Positions 23,456-30,394 of a stretch of 32,866 bases of DNA are shown here, piece by piece. The notes under the pieces are model-generated. The model had not been told where the DNA came from. It did not search any database and saw nothing but the letters and a program-made list of their open reading frames with translations. The DNA is from DATKQI01 sp035532755 (lineage in GTDB: Bacteria; Pseudomonadota; Alphaproteobacteria; Acetobacterales; Acetobacteraceae), in the NCBI GenBank assembly GCA_035532755.1, contig DATKQI010000174.1:1-32866 (forward strand), in the 5' to 3' direction. The first letter of the stretch is position 1. Every line of letters starts with the position of its first letter. Position numbers and translations under genes: made by a program.

Positions 23456-24205
23456 GTGCACCGGTCAACCCGCCTTGCTCGCGCCCAGGCTCTGCTGGCG
23501 TTCGCCGCGCTGGCCTTGGCTGCCTGCGCCGCCACTTCGCCCATCGTGGCGCGCCAGCCGGGCCTTGCCGTCGCCGATGCCGCGCTGGCGGGCGGGGACC
23601 CCGCGATGGCGCTGCGCGTGGCCCGGGGGGTGCTGCGCATGCACCCGCACAGCGCGTCGGCCCTGGTGCACGAGGGCGACGCGCTCTACGCGCTCGGCCG
23701 GCTGGCGGACGCGCGGAACGCGTATCGCGCGGCGCTCGCCGTTGCTCCCGGATCGGTTGCAGCACGGATCGGCAGTGGCCGCTGCGACCTCGCATCCGAT
23801 GCCACGGCGGCGGCCGCGCGTTTTGCCGCGGTGCTGCGGATGCGGCCGCATGATGCCGTGGTGCTGAACGATTTCGGCATCGCGCGCGATCTGCAAGGGC
23901 GCCACGCCGCGGCGCAGGCGGCCTATCGCGCGGCGCTCGCCGCCCGGCCGGACATGGCGGCGGCGGAGGTGAATCTCGGTCTTTCGCTCGCCTTGTCCGG
24001 CGATTCGCGGAAGGCGATCGCGCTTCTGCGCCCCCTGGCAGCCGATCCGTCCGCCTTGCCGCGCGTGCGTGCCGATTTCGCCGCAGCACTGGTGCTGGCG
24101 GGCCATCCGCATGCGGCGGCGCGCATCCTCCGCACCCAGATGCCGCCACGGACAGTGCCGGCTGCCGTGGCCGGGTTGCAGGCGTTGCGGACAGCCTCCC
24201 GGTAA
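23456..24205 (+). CDS. tadD: TadD-like tetratricopeptide lipoprotein
   Basis: A 249-residue lipoprotein beginning at GTG 23456 behind a GAGGAAA site. The lipobox LAAC gives lipidated C24. The rest is a run of TPR helices: ALVHEGDALYALGRLADARNAYRAALAV, then VVLNDFGIARDLQG-type and AEVNLGLSLALSGDSRKA-type units. TadD proteins help the secretin assemble or reach the outer membrane. It ends the Tad locus and converges on thpR with only two bases between the stop codons and no terminator. Confidence 0.85.
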   Translation: MHRSTRLARAQALLAFAALALAACAATSPIVARQPGLAVADAALAGGDPAMALRVARGVLRMHPHSASALVHEGDALYALGRLADARNAYRAALAVAPGSVAARIGSGRCDLASDATAAAARFAAVLRMRPHDAVVLNDFGIARDLQGRHAAAQAAYRAALAARPDMAAAEVNLGLSLALSGDSRKAIALLRPLAADPSALPRVRADFAAALVLAGHPHAAARILRTQMPPRTVPAAVAGLQALRTASR

Positions 24206-24207
24206 GA

Positions 24208-24741
24208 TCAGCTCAGCGCGTACTCCACCTCGGGCGTGTAGACGGATGCCTCCTTGCCCAGTTGCGAGCTGAAGAGCGTGAAATGCCGCACGGCAACGGG
24301 CTCGGCGCGGAACAGGTTGCGGGCCTGCATGAAATCGGCCATTCGCGGCGTCAGCACCGAATCGAGTCGCGCCAATGTCACGTGCGGATTGAAGCGCCGC
24401 CGCTGCGGTTCCACTCCGGCGCGCTGCAACGCGTTCTCGATCTTCGTCTGGAGATGGTCGAGTTGCGGGTTGCGCTCCACCCCGGCCCAGATGGCCGTCA
24501 CCCTCCCCGCCTTCTCGAACAGGCCGAGCCCTGTCACCGTCAGCTCGAACCCGCGCCCGCGCAGCGCGCTCAGCGCCGTGTCGATCTCCTCCGCGCGGTG
24601 CGACGGGGTTTCACCGATGAAGCGAAGGGTGAGGTGATAATTCTCCGCCGGCACCCAGCGCGCGCCGGGAATGCCGCCGGCCAGCGCGTGCAACTGCTCG
24701 CGCAGAGTCCAGGGCAGATCGAGCGCCACGAACAGCCTCAT
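24208..24741 (-). CDS. thpR: RNA 2',3'-cyclic phosphodiesterase
   Basis: 2H phosphoesterase of 177 residues, the usual size. The two catalytic HxTx motifs are HLTL (H36-L39) and HVTL (H120-L123). Family members open 2',3'-cyclic phosphates on RNA to 2'-phosphomonoesters and can ligate tRNA halves in vitro. The ATG at 24741 overlaps the stop codon of the upstream esterase gene by four bases, so the two are probably cotranscribed. Confidence 0.92.
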   Translation of the reverse strand: MRLFVALDLPWTLREQLHALAGGIPGARWVPAENYHLTLRFIGETPSHRAEEIDTALSALRGRGFELTVTGLGLFEKAGRVTAIWAGVERNPQLDHLQTKIENALQRAGVEPQRRRFNPHVTLARLDSVLTPRMADFMQARNLFRAEPVAVRHFTLFSSQLGKEASVYTPEVEYALS

Positions 24742-25421
24742 CGCCGCGGCACCTCCGCCAGCAGCCGTCGCACCATCGGCAGGATGCGGGCGATGATGAT
24801 GCGCACGCCTGCCGCATCCGGGTGGATGCCGTCGGCCTGGTTCAGTGTGCGCTTGCCGGCCACGCCCGCCAGGAAGAACGGGTAGTACAGGATGCCTGGC
24901 CGGCGGCCCAGATCGTCGAACACCGCGCGGAACGCGCGCTCGTACTGCGCGCCCAGGTTGGGCGGGGCGTACATGCCGGCCAGCAGTACCGGAATGCGCC
25001 GCGCGGCGAGCTTGTCCAGGATCGCGGTGAGGTTCGCACGCATGGCTCGCGGGCTCAGCCCGCGCAGCCCGTCATTGCCGCCCAGTTCCACGATCGCCGC
25101 ATCGGCACCGCCGCCCAGCACCCAGTCCAGCCGCGCAAGGCCGCCGGCCGTGGTGTCGCCGGACACGGCGCCGTCGATGATGCTCACATCCAGGCCCTTC
25201 GCGCGCAGCGCCGCCTGCAACTGCGCCTCGAACCCGTGCGCATGCGTCAGCCCATAGCCGGCGGCGAGCGAATCCCCCAGCACCAGCAGCCGGATCGGCG
25301 CCGCCATTGCCCGCGGCAATCCTGCCATGAGCAGCAAAACCGCCAGCAGCGGAACCATCATCAATACGGCGGCCCTTCGTCGTGCGCCGGCCGCACCATA
25401 TAAACGCGCTATGGCCCTCAT
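24738..25421 (-). CDS. tesA: Arylesterase / thioesterase I (TesA-type SGNH hydrolase)
   Basis: Periplasmic SGNH esterase of 227 residues with the chosen start. The four blocks are GDSLAAGYGL (nucleophile S51), the oxyanion-hole Gly in SGDTTAGG, GGND (N116) and DGIHPD (D197, H200). A signal peptide is present: ARRR, then a hydrophobic core, then PRAMA before APIRLLVLGD. The start is uncertain. ATG 25421 gives a basic n-region but has GAGGG almost touching the codon; ATG 25361/25358 gives a tighter but uncharged signal peptide. Divergent pairing with a YbbA-like ATPase gene is the same as tesA-ybbA in E. coli. Confidence 0.88.
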   Translation of the reverse strand: MRAIARLYGAAGARRRAAVLMMVPLLAVLLLMAGLPRAMAAPIRLLVLGDSLAAGYGLTHAHGFEAQLQAALRAKGLDVSIIDGAVSGDTTAGGLARLDWVLGGGADAAIVELGGNDGLRGLSPRAMRANLTAILDKLAARRIPVLLAGMYAPPNLGAQYERAFRAVFDDLGRRPGILYYPFFLAGVAGKRTLNQADGIHPDAAGVRIIIARILPMVRRLLAEVPRR

Positions 25422-25461
25422 CCCTCGTTCCGCCGCATCGCGCTCCGCACCCGCGCTGGCC

Positions 25462-26148
25462 ATGCCCGCCATAGAGAGCCTGGTCATCAAGGTGGAGAAC
25501 TTGCAACTGACCGTGCCCGCAGCCTCCGGCCCGGTCAACATCCTGCGCGGCGTCGATCTTGCCGTCGCCTCGGGGGAGAGCGTGGGGATCGTCGGCCCGT
25601 CCGGCTCCGGCAAGACCAGCCTGCTGATGGTGCTGGCCGGCCTGGAACGGCCCAGCTCCGGCCGCGTGCGCATCGCCGGGCAGGATGTCGGCGGCATGGG
25701 CGAGGATGCGTTGGCCCGCTTCCGGCGCGGCACCATCGGCATCGTGTTCCAGGCCTTCCACCTGATCCCGACAATGACGGCGCAGGAGAATGTCGCGATC
25801 CCGCTGGAGCTTGCCGGAGAGCCCGATGCGCTCACGCGCGCGGCCGGCGCGCTGGAAGCCGTCGGGCTCGGCCATCGGCTCGATCACCTGCCCGGCCAGC
25901 TGTCGGGGGGCGAACAGCAGCGGGTTGCGCTGGCGCGCGCGACGGCGCCACGGCCGCGCCTGCTGCTGGCCGACGAGCCGACCGGCAATCTCGATCTCGG
26001 CACCGGGCAGGCGGTGATGGACCTGCTGTTCCACCTGTGCCGGGAGAGCGGCGCGACCCTGCTGCTGATCACGCACGACCCGAAGCTGGCGGCGCGTTGC
26101 GACCGCAGGATCAACCTGATCGACGGGCGCATCCTGCCGTCGGGTTGA
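25462..26148 (+). CDS. YbbA-like ABC transporter ATP-binding protein
   Basis: LolD/MacB-class ATPase of 228 residues, the same length as E. coli YbbA. Walker A is GPSGSGKTS (45-53), the Q-loop glutamine Q97, signature LSGGEQQ (147-153), Walker B LLLADEP (167-173) and the H-loop in LITHD. Sequence around HRLDHLPGQLSGGEQQRVALARA is very close to YbbA. ATG 25462 is preferred by length; an in-frame ATG at 25411 has TATAAA seven bases upstream and no Shine-Dalgarno, so a longer leaderless product is possible and would overlap the divergent tesA start by 11 bp. In other genomes a large permease (YbbP) follows; here the next gene is cysNC on the other strand. Confidence 0.88.
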   Translation: MPAIESLVIKVENLQLTVPAASGPVNILRGVDLAVASGESVGIVGPSGSGKTSLLMVLAGLERPSSGRVRIAGQDVGGMGEDALARFRRGTIGIVFQAFHLIPTMTAQENVAIPLELAGEPDALTRAAGALEAVGLGHRLDHLPGQLSGGEQQRVALARATAPRPRLLLADEPTGNLDLGTGQAVMDLLFHLCRESGATLLLITHDPKLAARCDRRINLIDGRILPSG

Positions 26149-26165
26149 GCCCGGTCAGCACGGGC
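26149..26165 (+). terminator. Weak hairpin directly after the ABC ATPase gene
   Basis: GCCCG-GTCAGCA-CGGGC gives a 5-bp stem right behind the stop codon, without a T-run. It sits in the 37-bp gap to the convergent cysNC gene. Confidence 0.25.
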
Positions 26166-26185
26166 GCCAGCGTCCTCCACGACGA

Positions 26186-28081
26186 TCAGCGCGGCAGGAC
26201 GCCCCGCTCCTCCAGTTGCCGCACCACCTCCTCGGCCAGCGCCTCGGGTGCCGCTTCGGTGGTGTGCAGATGGATCTCCGGCGATTCCGGCGCCTCATAG
26301 GGCGCATCCACTCCGGTGAAGTTGCGCAACTGGCCCTGGTCCGCCTTGCGGTACAGGCCCTTGGGGTCGCGCCGGCGGCATTCGTCGATCGGGGTGTCCA
26401 CGAACACCTCGATGAACTGCCCCTCCGCCACGCGCTCGCGCGCCATCTGGCGCTCCCGCCGATAGGGGGAGATGAACGAGACCAGCACGATCAGCCCGGC
26501 ATCGGCGAACAGCGCCGACACCTCGGCCACGCGGCGGATGTTCTCCACCCGGTCGGCCTCGGTGAAGCCGAGATCGCGATTGAGCCCGTGGCGGACGTTG
26601 TCGCCGTCCAGCATGTAGGTGTGGCGCCCGTGCGCGTGCAGCCGCTTCTCGACGAGGTTCGCGATGGTGGATTTGCCCGCGCCAGACAGGCCGGTGAACC
26701 ACACCACCGCCGGGCGCTGCGCCTTCAGCGCCGCCCGCGCGTTCTGGTTCACGGCGATCGCTTGCCAGTGGATGTTCGCCGCCCGGCGCAACGCGAAGTC
26801 GATCATGCCCGCGCCGACGGTGGCATTGCTCAGCCGGTCGATCAGGATGAAGCCGCCGGTATCGCGGTTCTGGGCATAAGGGTCGAACGGGATGGCGCTG
26901 GACAGGGAGAGGTTGACCACGCCCACCTCGTTCACCGCCAGCGTCTCGGCGGCAAGATGCTGCTGCGTGTCAACATCGATGCGGTGGCGCAGCGTGCTGA
27001 CGGTGGCGGGCAGGGTGCGCGCGCCGATCTTCAGCAGGTAGGGCCGGCCGGGCATCAGCGCCTCGGGGTCGAGCCAGACGAGATGGGCGCGAAACTGGTC
27101 CGCCACTTCCGGCCGCGCCGCTCCGGCCGCGATGATGTCCCCGCGGGAGGCGTCGCGCTCGTCGGCCAGAACCAGGGTCACGGCATCGCCGGCGCGCGCC
27201 TCCGGCAACTCCCCGTCCATGGTGACGATGCGGCTGATCGTCGTGGTCTGGCCCGACGGCATGATCGCGACCGGATCGCCCGGCCGGGCGATGCCGCCGG
27301 CGATGGTGCCGGCATAGCCGCGGAAGCTGGCATCCGGCCGGTTCACCCATTGCACCGGCATCCGCAGCGGGCCGGCGCCGGCATCCTGCGCCACCTCCAC
27401 CGCTTCCAGATGGGCGAGAAGGGTCGGCCCGCCGTACCACGGCAGCCTGGCGCTGGGCGCGGTCACGTTGTCGCCGAAGCGGGCCGAGAGGGGGATGGCC
27501 AGCAGGCTGGCGAAGCCGAACGGTTCGGCGAAACGGCGGAAGTCCTGCTCGATCGCGGCGAAGCGGTCGGCGGCGAAATCCACCAGATCCATCTTGTTCA
27601 CCGCCAGCACCACATGGCGGATGCCCAGCAGCGCGGCGATGAAGGCATGCCGGCGCGTCTGCGTCAGCAGCCCGGCCCGGGCATCGACCAGCAGCACCGC
27701 CAGATCGGCGGTGGAGGCGCCGGTGACCATGTTGCGGGTGTACTGGATGTGCCCCGGCGTATCGGCGACGATGAACTTCCGCCGCTCCGTGGCGAAGAAG
27801 CGGTAGGCGACATCGATGGTGATGCCCTGCGCCCGCTCCGCCTCCAGCCCATCGACCAGCAGGGCGAGGTCCATCTCCTCCCCGGTGGTGCCGAAGCGGC
27901 GGCTTTCGGCGGCCAGCGCCAGCAGCTGGTCTTCCAGGATCAGCCGCGTGTCGAACAGCAGCCGGCCGATCAGGGTGGATTTGCCGTCGTCCACGCTGCC
28001 GCAGGTGAGAAAGCGCAGCAGCCCCCGCCGGCCGTGGCCGGCGAGGTAGGTGGCAAGCGTATCCGGCGCGGGCGTGTCCAT
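26186..28081 (-). CDS. cysNC: Bifunctional sulfate adenylyltransferase large subunit / adenylylsulfate kinase
   Basis: Fusion of 631 residues. The N-terminal GTPase half (CysN) shows GSVDDGKST (28-36), DTPGHIQYTRNM and NKMDLVDF; it drives APS formation by CysD. The C-terminal 176 residues are APS kinase (CysC) with P-loop GLSGAGKST (464-472), DGDNVRHGLNRDLGF and the serine segment FISPYRRER. The fused protein therefore makes APS and then PAPS. The ATG overlaps the cysD stop by one base (TGATG), so translation is coupled. The active-site residues of both halves look intact. Confidence 0.95.
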   Translation of the reverse strand: MDTPAPDTLATYLAGHGRRGLLRFLTCGSVDDGKSTLIGRLLFDTRLILEDQLLALAAESRRFGTTGEEMDLALLVDGLEAERAQGITIDVAYRFFATERRKFIVADTPGHIQYTRNMVTGASTADLAVLLVDARAGLLTQTRRHAFIAALLGIRHVVLAVNKMDLVDFAADRFAAIEQDFRRFAEPFGFASLLAIPLSARFGDNVTAPSARLPWYGGPTLLAHLEAVEVAQDAGAGPLRMPVQWVNRPDASFRGYAGTIAGGIARPGDPVAIMPSGQTTTISRIVTMDGELPEARAGDAVTLVLADERDASRGDIIAAGAARPEVADQFRAHLVWLDPEALMPGRPYLLKIGARTLPATVSTLRHRIDVDTQQHLAAETLAVNEVGVVNLSLSSAIPFDPYAQNRDTGGFILIDRLSNATVGAGMIDFALRRAANIHWQAIAVNQNARAALKAQRPAVVWFTGLSGAGKSTIANLVEKRLHAHGRHTYMLDGDNVRHGLNRDLGFTEADRVENIRRVAEVSALFADAGLIVLVSFISPYRRERQMARERVAEGQFIEVFVDTPIDECRRRDPKGLYRKADQGQLRNFTGVDAPYEAPESPEIHLHTTEAAPEALAEEVVRQLEERGVLPR

Positions 28082-29031
28082 CAGAAATACCCCTCGCGCT
28101 TCTTGCGCTCCATGGAGGCGGCATCGTCCTGGTCGATCAGCCGCCCGCTGCGCTCGGAGCTGGTGGCGACCAGCATCTCGGCGACGATCTCGGGCAGCGT
28201 GGCGGCGGTGGAACGGATGGCGGCGGTGAGCGGATAGCACCCGAGCGTGCGAAACCGGACCATCTCGTTGCGCGGCGTCTCGCCCGGGTGCAGGCGCATC
28301 CGCGCGTCATCGGCGACGATCAGCAGGCCGTCACGCTCCACCACCGGCCGGGGGGCGGCGAAATACAACGGCACGATCGGGATGTCGTTCAGCATGATGT
28401 AGTGCCAGATGTCGAGTTCGGTCCAGTTCGACAGCGGAAACACGCGCACCGATTCGCCCTTGGCGACGCGGCAGTTGTACAGCCGCCATAATTCCGGCCG
28501 CTGGTTGCGCGGGTCCCACGCATGGGTGGGGCTGCGCACGGAGAACACGCGCTCCTTCGCGCGGGATTTCTCCTCGTCGCGCCGCGCGCCGCCGAAGGCC
28601 GCGTCGAACCCGCCGGCATCCAGCGCCTGCTTCAGCGCCTCGGTCTTCATGATGTGGGTATAGAGCCCGGCATCATGGTCGAACGGGTTGACGCCCTGGG
28701 CCAGGCCTTCCGGGTTGGTGTGCACGATCAACCGCAGGCCGAGCCGTGCGGCGGCGGCATCCCGGAAGGCGATCATCTCGCGGAACTTCCAGGTCGTGTC
28801 CACATGCAGCAGCGGAAACGGCAGGGGCGCCGGGTGGAACGCCTTGCGCGCCAGATGCAGCATGACCGACGAATCCTTGCCGATCGAGTACAGCATCACC
28901 GGCTTGCGGAACTCCGCCGCCACCTCGCGCATAATATGGATGCTTTCCGCCTCCAACCGGCGGAGGTGGGCGGCACTGTCTTCGCTCAACCGGGGCAGGG
29001 TATCGGGCTCTGGTGTGGCGGCAAGGGTCAT
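28081..29031 (-). CDS. cysD: Sulfate adenylyltransferase small subunit
   Basis: ATP sulfurylase catalytic subunit of 316 residues. The PP-loop is YSIGKDSSV (48-56). LLHVDTTWKFREMI, GGARRDEEKSRAKER and LSNWTELDIWHYI are family stretches, and the C-terminus ends MERKKREGYF as usual. The ATG at 29031 has only a weak purine patch upstream; the N-terminus is about 14 residues longer than in E. coli. It is the first gene of a cysD-cysNC operon. The 213-bp upstream region holds a long hairpin and a direct repeat described separately. Confidence 0.95.
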   Translation of the reverse strand: MTLAATPEPDTLPRLSEDSAAHLRRLEAESIHIMREVAAEFRKPVMLYSIGKDSSVMLHLARKAFHPAPLPFPLLHVDTTWKFREMIAFRDAAAARLGLRLIVHTNPEGLAQGVNPFDHDAGLYTHIMKTEALKQALDAGGFDAAFGGARRDEEKSRAKERVFSVRSPTHAWDPRNQRPELWRLYNCRVAKGESVRVFPLSNWTELDIWHYIMLNDIPIVPLYFAAPRPVVERDGLLIVADDARMRLHPGETPRNEMVRFRTLGCYPLTAAIRSTAATLPEIVAEMLVATSSERSGRLIDQDDAASMERKKREGYF

Positions 29032-29071
29032 GCGGGAGGGCCTTGATGAATGAAAGCTCTGGACGACAGTG

Positions 29072-29101
29072 AAGCGAATCTCATCAAGCGAGAAATCTCA
29101 T
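29072..29101. promoter_or_regulatory. Direct repeat in front of cysD, possible operator
   Basis: AAGCGA-ATCTCAT (29072-29084) is repeated as AAGCGAGAAATCTCAT (29086-29101), differing by a 3-nt insertion, with the AATCTCAT cores 17 bp apart. It lies 41-70 bp upstream of the cysD ATG. Such spacing suits a regulator binding successive helical faces. The second copy also contains the palindrome GAGAAATCTC. The regulator is unknown. Confidence 0.35.
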
Positions 29102-29108
29102 GAGTTGA

Positions 29109-29179
29109 GACGCGGCGCGTGGATGTGTTCCATTTGGCCCGTCACGGCCAATTTGTCCAACACATCGGCGCGAGGCGTC
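29109..29179. other. 71-nt imperfect hairpin between cysD and the diiron protein gene
   Basis: Nested complementary blocks share nearly the same centre: GACGC (29109-29113) with GCGTC (29175-29179), CGCG with CGCG, GATGTGTT (29122-29129) with AACACATC (29159-29166), and TTGGCC (29134-29139) with GGCCAA (29146-29151). If cysD is transcribed from upstream of it, this would form a structured leader. It could equally be a DNA site serving both divergent genes. It matches no riboswitch I recognise. Confidence 0.5.
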
Positions 29180-29244
29180 CGTTGCGGCGCCGCAGAACGA
29201 AAGGCTGGCCCTGACTCGGGGTTGCGCGGTAAAGCATTGGCACG

Positions 29245-30114
29245 ATGAAGCATTGGCAGATCGATGATGTCCCGTGGGAGCGGTTCGACGCTTCCCGGGT
29301 GGACCCCGCCATGGTCCCGCTGGTGAAGGCGGCCGCGATGGTGGAACGAAATGGCACGGATTATGCGGTCTATCTGAACAATGTCTTCCGGGACGACCCG
29401 GATTTCGGCCAGGCGGCCACCAGCTGGGCGGTCGAGGAAGTGCAGCACGGCGATGCGCTGGGCCGCTGGGCCATGCTGGCGGACCCGGCATGGGACTATG
29501 CGGCGGCGTTCGCCCGCTACCGCGCCGGCTACACCCTGCCGCTCGATGCCGATGCGTCGGTCCGCGGCTCCCGCACCGGGGAGCTGATCGCGCGCTGCAT
29601 GGTCGAGACCGGCACTTCCAGCTACTACACCGCGCTTGCGGACGCGACGGAGGAGCCGGTTCTGGCGCAGGTGTGCCGGCTCATCGCGGCCGACGAGTAC
29701 CGCCACTTCAAGCTGTTCTACGACCATATGCGCCGCTACCTGGGCCGGGAACGGATCGGGCTGTGGCGGCGCCTCGCCATCGCCGCCGGCCGCATCAACG
29801 AAAGCGAGGACGACGAGCTGGCCTTCGCCTTCCATTGCGGCAACGAGCCGGAATCGCTGTCCTACAGCCACGAGCGCTGCATCGCCGCCTACATGGCGCC
29901 CGCGATCGGCTTCTACCGGCCGCACCATGTCGCCCGCGGCATGGGCATGATCTTCAAGGCCGTGGGGCTGCCGCCGCGCGGCAGGCTGTCAGGGGCGTCC
30001 GCGCGGCTGACGTGGCAGCTGCTGCAGCGCCGCCGCCGCCGGTTCGCCGCCCGGATCGCGCGCCCGGCCCCCCTCGACCCGCGCCCCCGCGATTCGACTT
30101 TACCGCAGCGCTGA
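29245..30114 (+). CDS. Ferritin-like diiron protein related to acyl-ACP desaturases
   Basis: A 289-residue helical protein. The diiron ligand pattern of the acyl-ACP desaturase/ferritin-like superfamily is visible: E34 in helix 1 (MVERNG), EEVQH (E64, E65, H68), E121 in VETGTSSYY and DEYRH (E151, H154). The segment EEPVLAQVCRLIAADEYRHFKLFYDHM is close to the corresponding part of bacterial acyl-ACP desaturases. It carries an Arg/Pro-rich C-terminal tail after about residue 260 and no signal peptide. Substrate and reaction are not known; fatty-acyl desaturation or another O2-dependent oxidation are candidates. The start ATG gives a family-like N-terminus; the upstream GC-rich region has no strong ribosome binding site. 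Confidence 0.78.
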   Translation: MKHWQIDDVPWERFDASRVDPAMVPLVKAAAMVERNGTDYAVYLNNVFRDDPDFGQAATSWAVEEVQHGDALGRWAMLADPAWDYAAAFARYRAGYTLPLDADASVRGSRTGELIARCMVETGTSSYYTALADATEEPVLAQVCRLIAADEYRHFKLFYDHMRRYLGRERIGLWRRLAIAAGRINESEDDELAFAFHCGNEPESLSYSHERCIAAYMAPAIGFYRPHHVARGMGMIFKAVGLPPRGRLSGASARLTWQLLQRRRRRFAARIARPAPLDPRPRDSTLPQR

Positions 30115-30175
30115 TCGGCGTTACGCAGGAGTTACAGCTTCGCCATCAAGAGGCGGAGGAGCCGGGGGGAAAACA

Positions 30176-30388
30176 ATGCAATCCGATCATGCGGGCCGCG
30201 CGCAGCCAGGCCGCAGCCGGGCCATCCGGTGGCTGCTCATCATTCCGTTCATCGCCGTGCTGTGGGTGCCGTTCTACAACGGCACCAGCCCGCGTCTGTT
30301 CGGCTTCCCGCTGTTCTACTGGTACCAGCTGCTGTGGATTCCGCTCACCTCGATCATCACCTGGATCGTCTATCGGGCGGAGGGCTGA
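30176..30388 (+). CDS. DUF3311 small membrane protein
   Basis: A 70-residue protein with a basic N-terminus (about 1-18) and two hydrophobic helices (about 19-34 and 46-65) separated by the conserved YNGTSPRLFGFPLFYWYQ-like segment typical of DUF3311. Genes of this family stand directly before sodium:solute symporter genes, so it is probably an accessory subunit or assembly partner of the symporter encoded 6 bp downstream. A purine-rich GGAGGAG/GGGGGGAAAA stretch precedes the ATG. Confidence 0.88.
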   Translation: MQSDHAGRAQPGRSRAIRWLLIIPFIAVLWVPFYNGTSPRLFGFPLFYWYQLLWIPLTSIITWIVYRAEG

Positions 30389-30394
30389 GCAGCC

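Noticed and set aside
26216..28237. Plus-strand open frame opposite cysNC
   Set aside because: Antisense to a gene with intact CysN and CysC motifs; its translation is His/Gln/Arg/Gly-rich without recognisable domains.
29149..29184. Possible leader peptide MEHIHAPRLNS within the cysD upstream region (minus strand)
   Set aside because: Eleven codons with no ribosome binding site and no Cys or Met enrichment that would suit a sulfur attenuator; the ATG falls inside the hairpin.
29032..29244. SAM or cobalamin riboswitch before cysD
   Set aside because: None of the conserved core sequences of these classes is visible; only generic base pairing supports structure.
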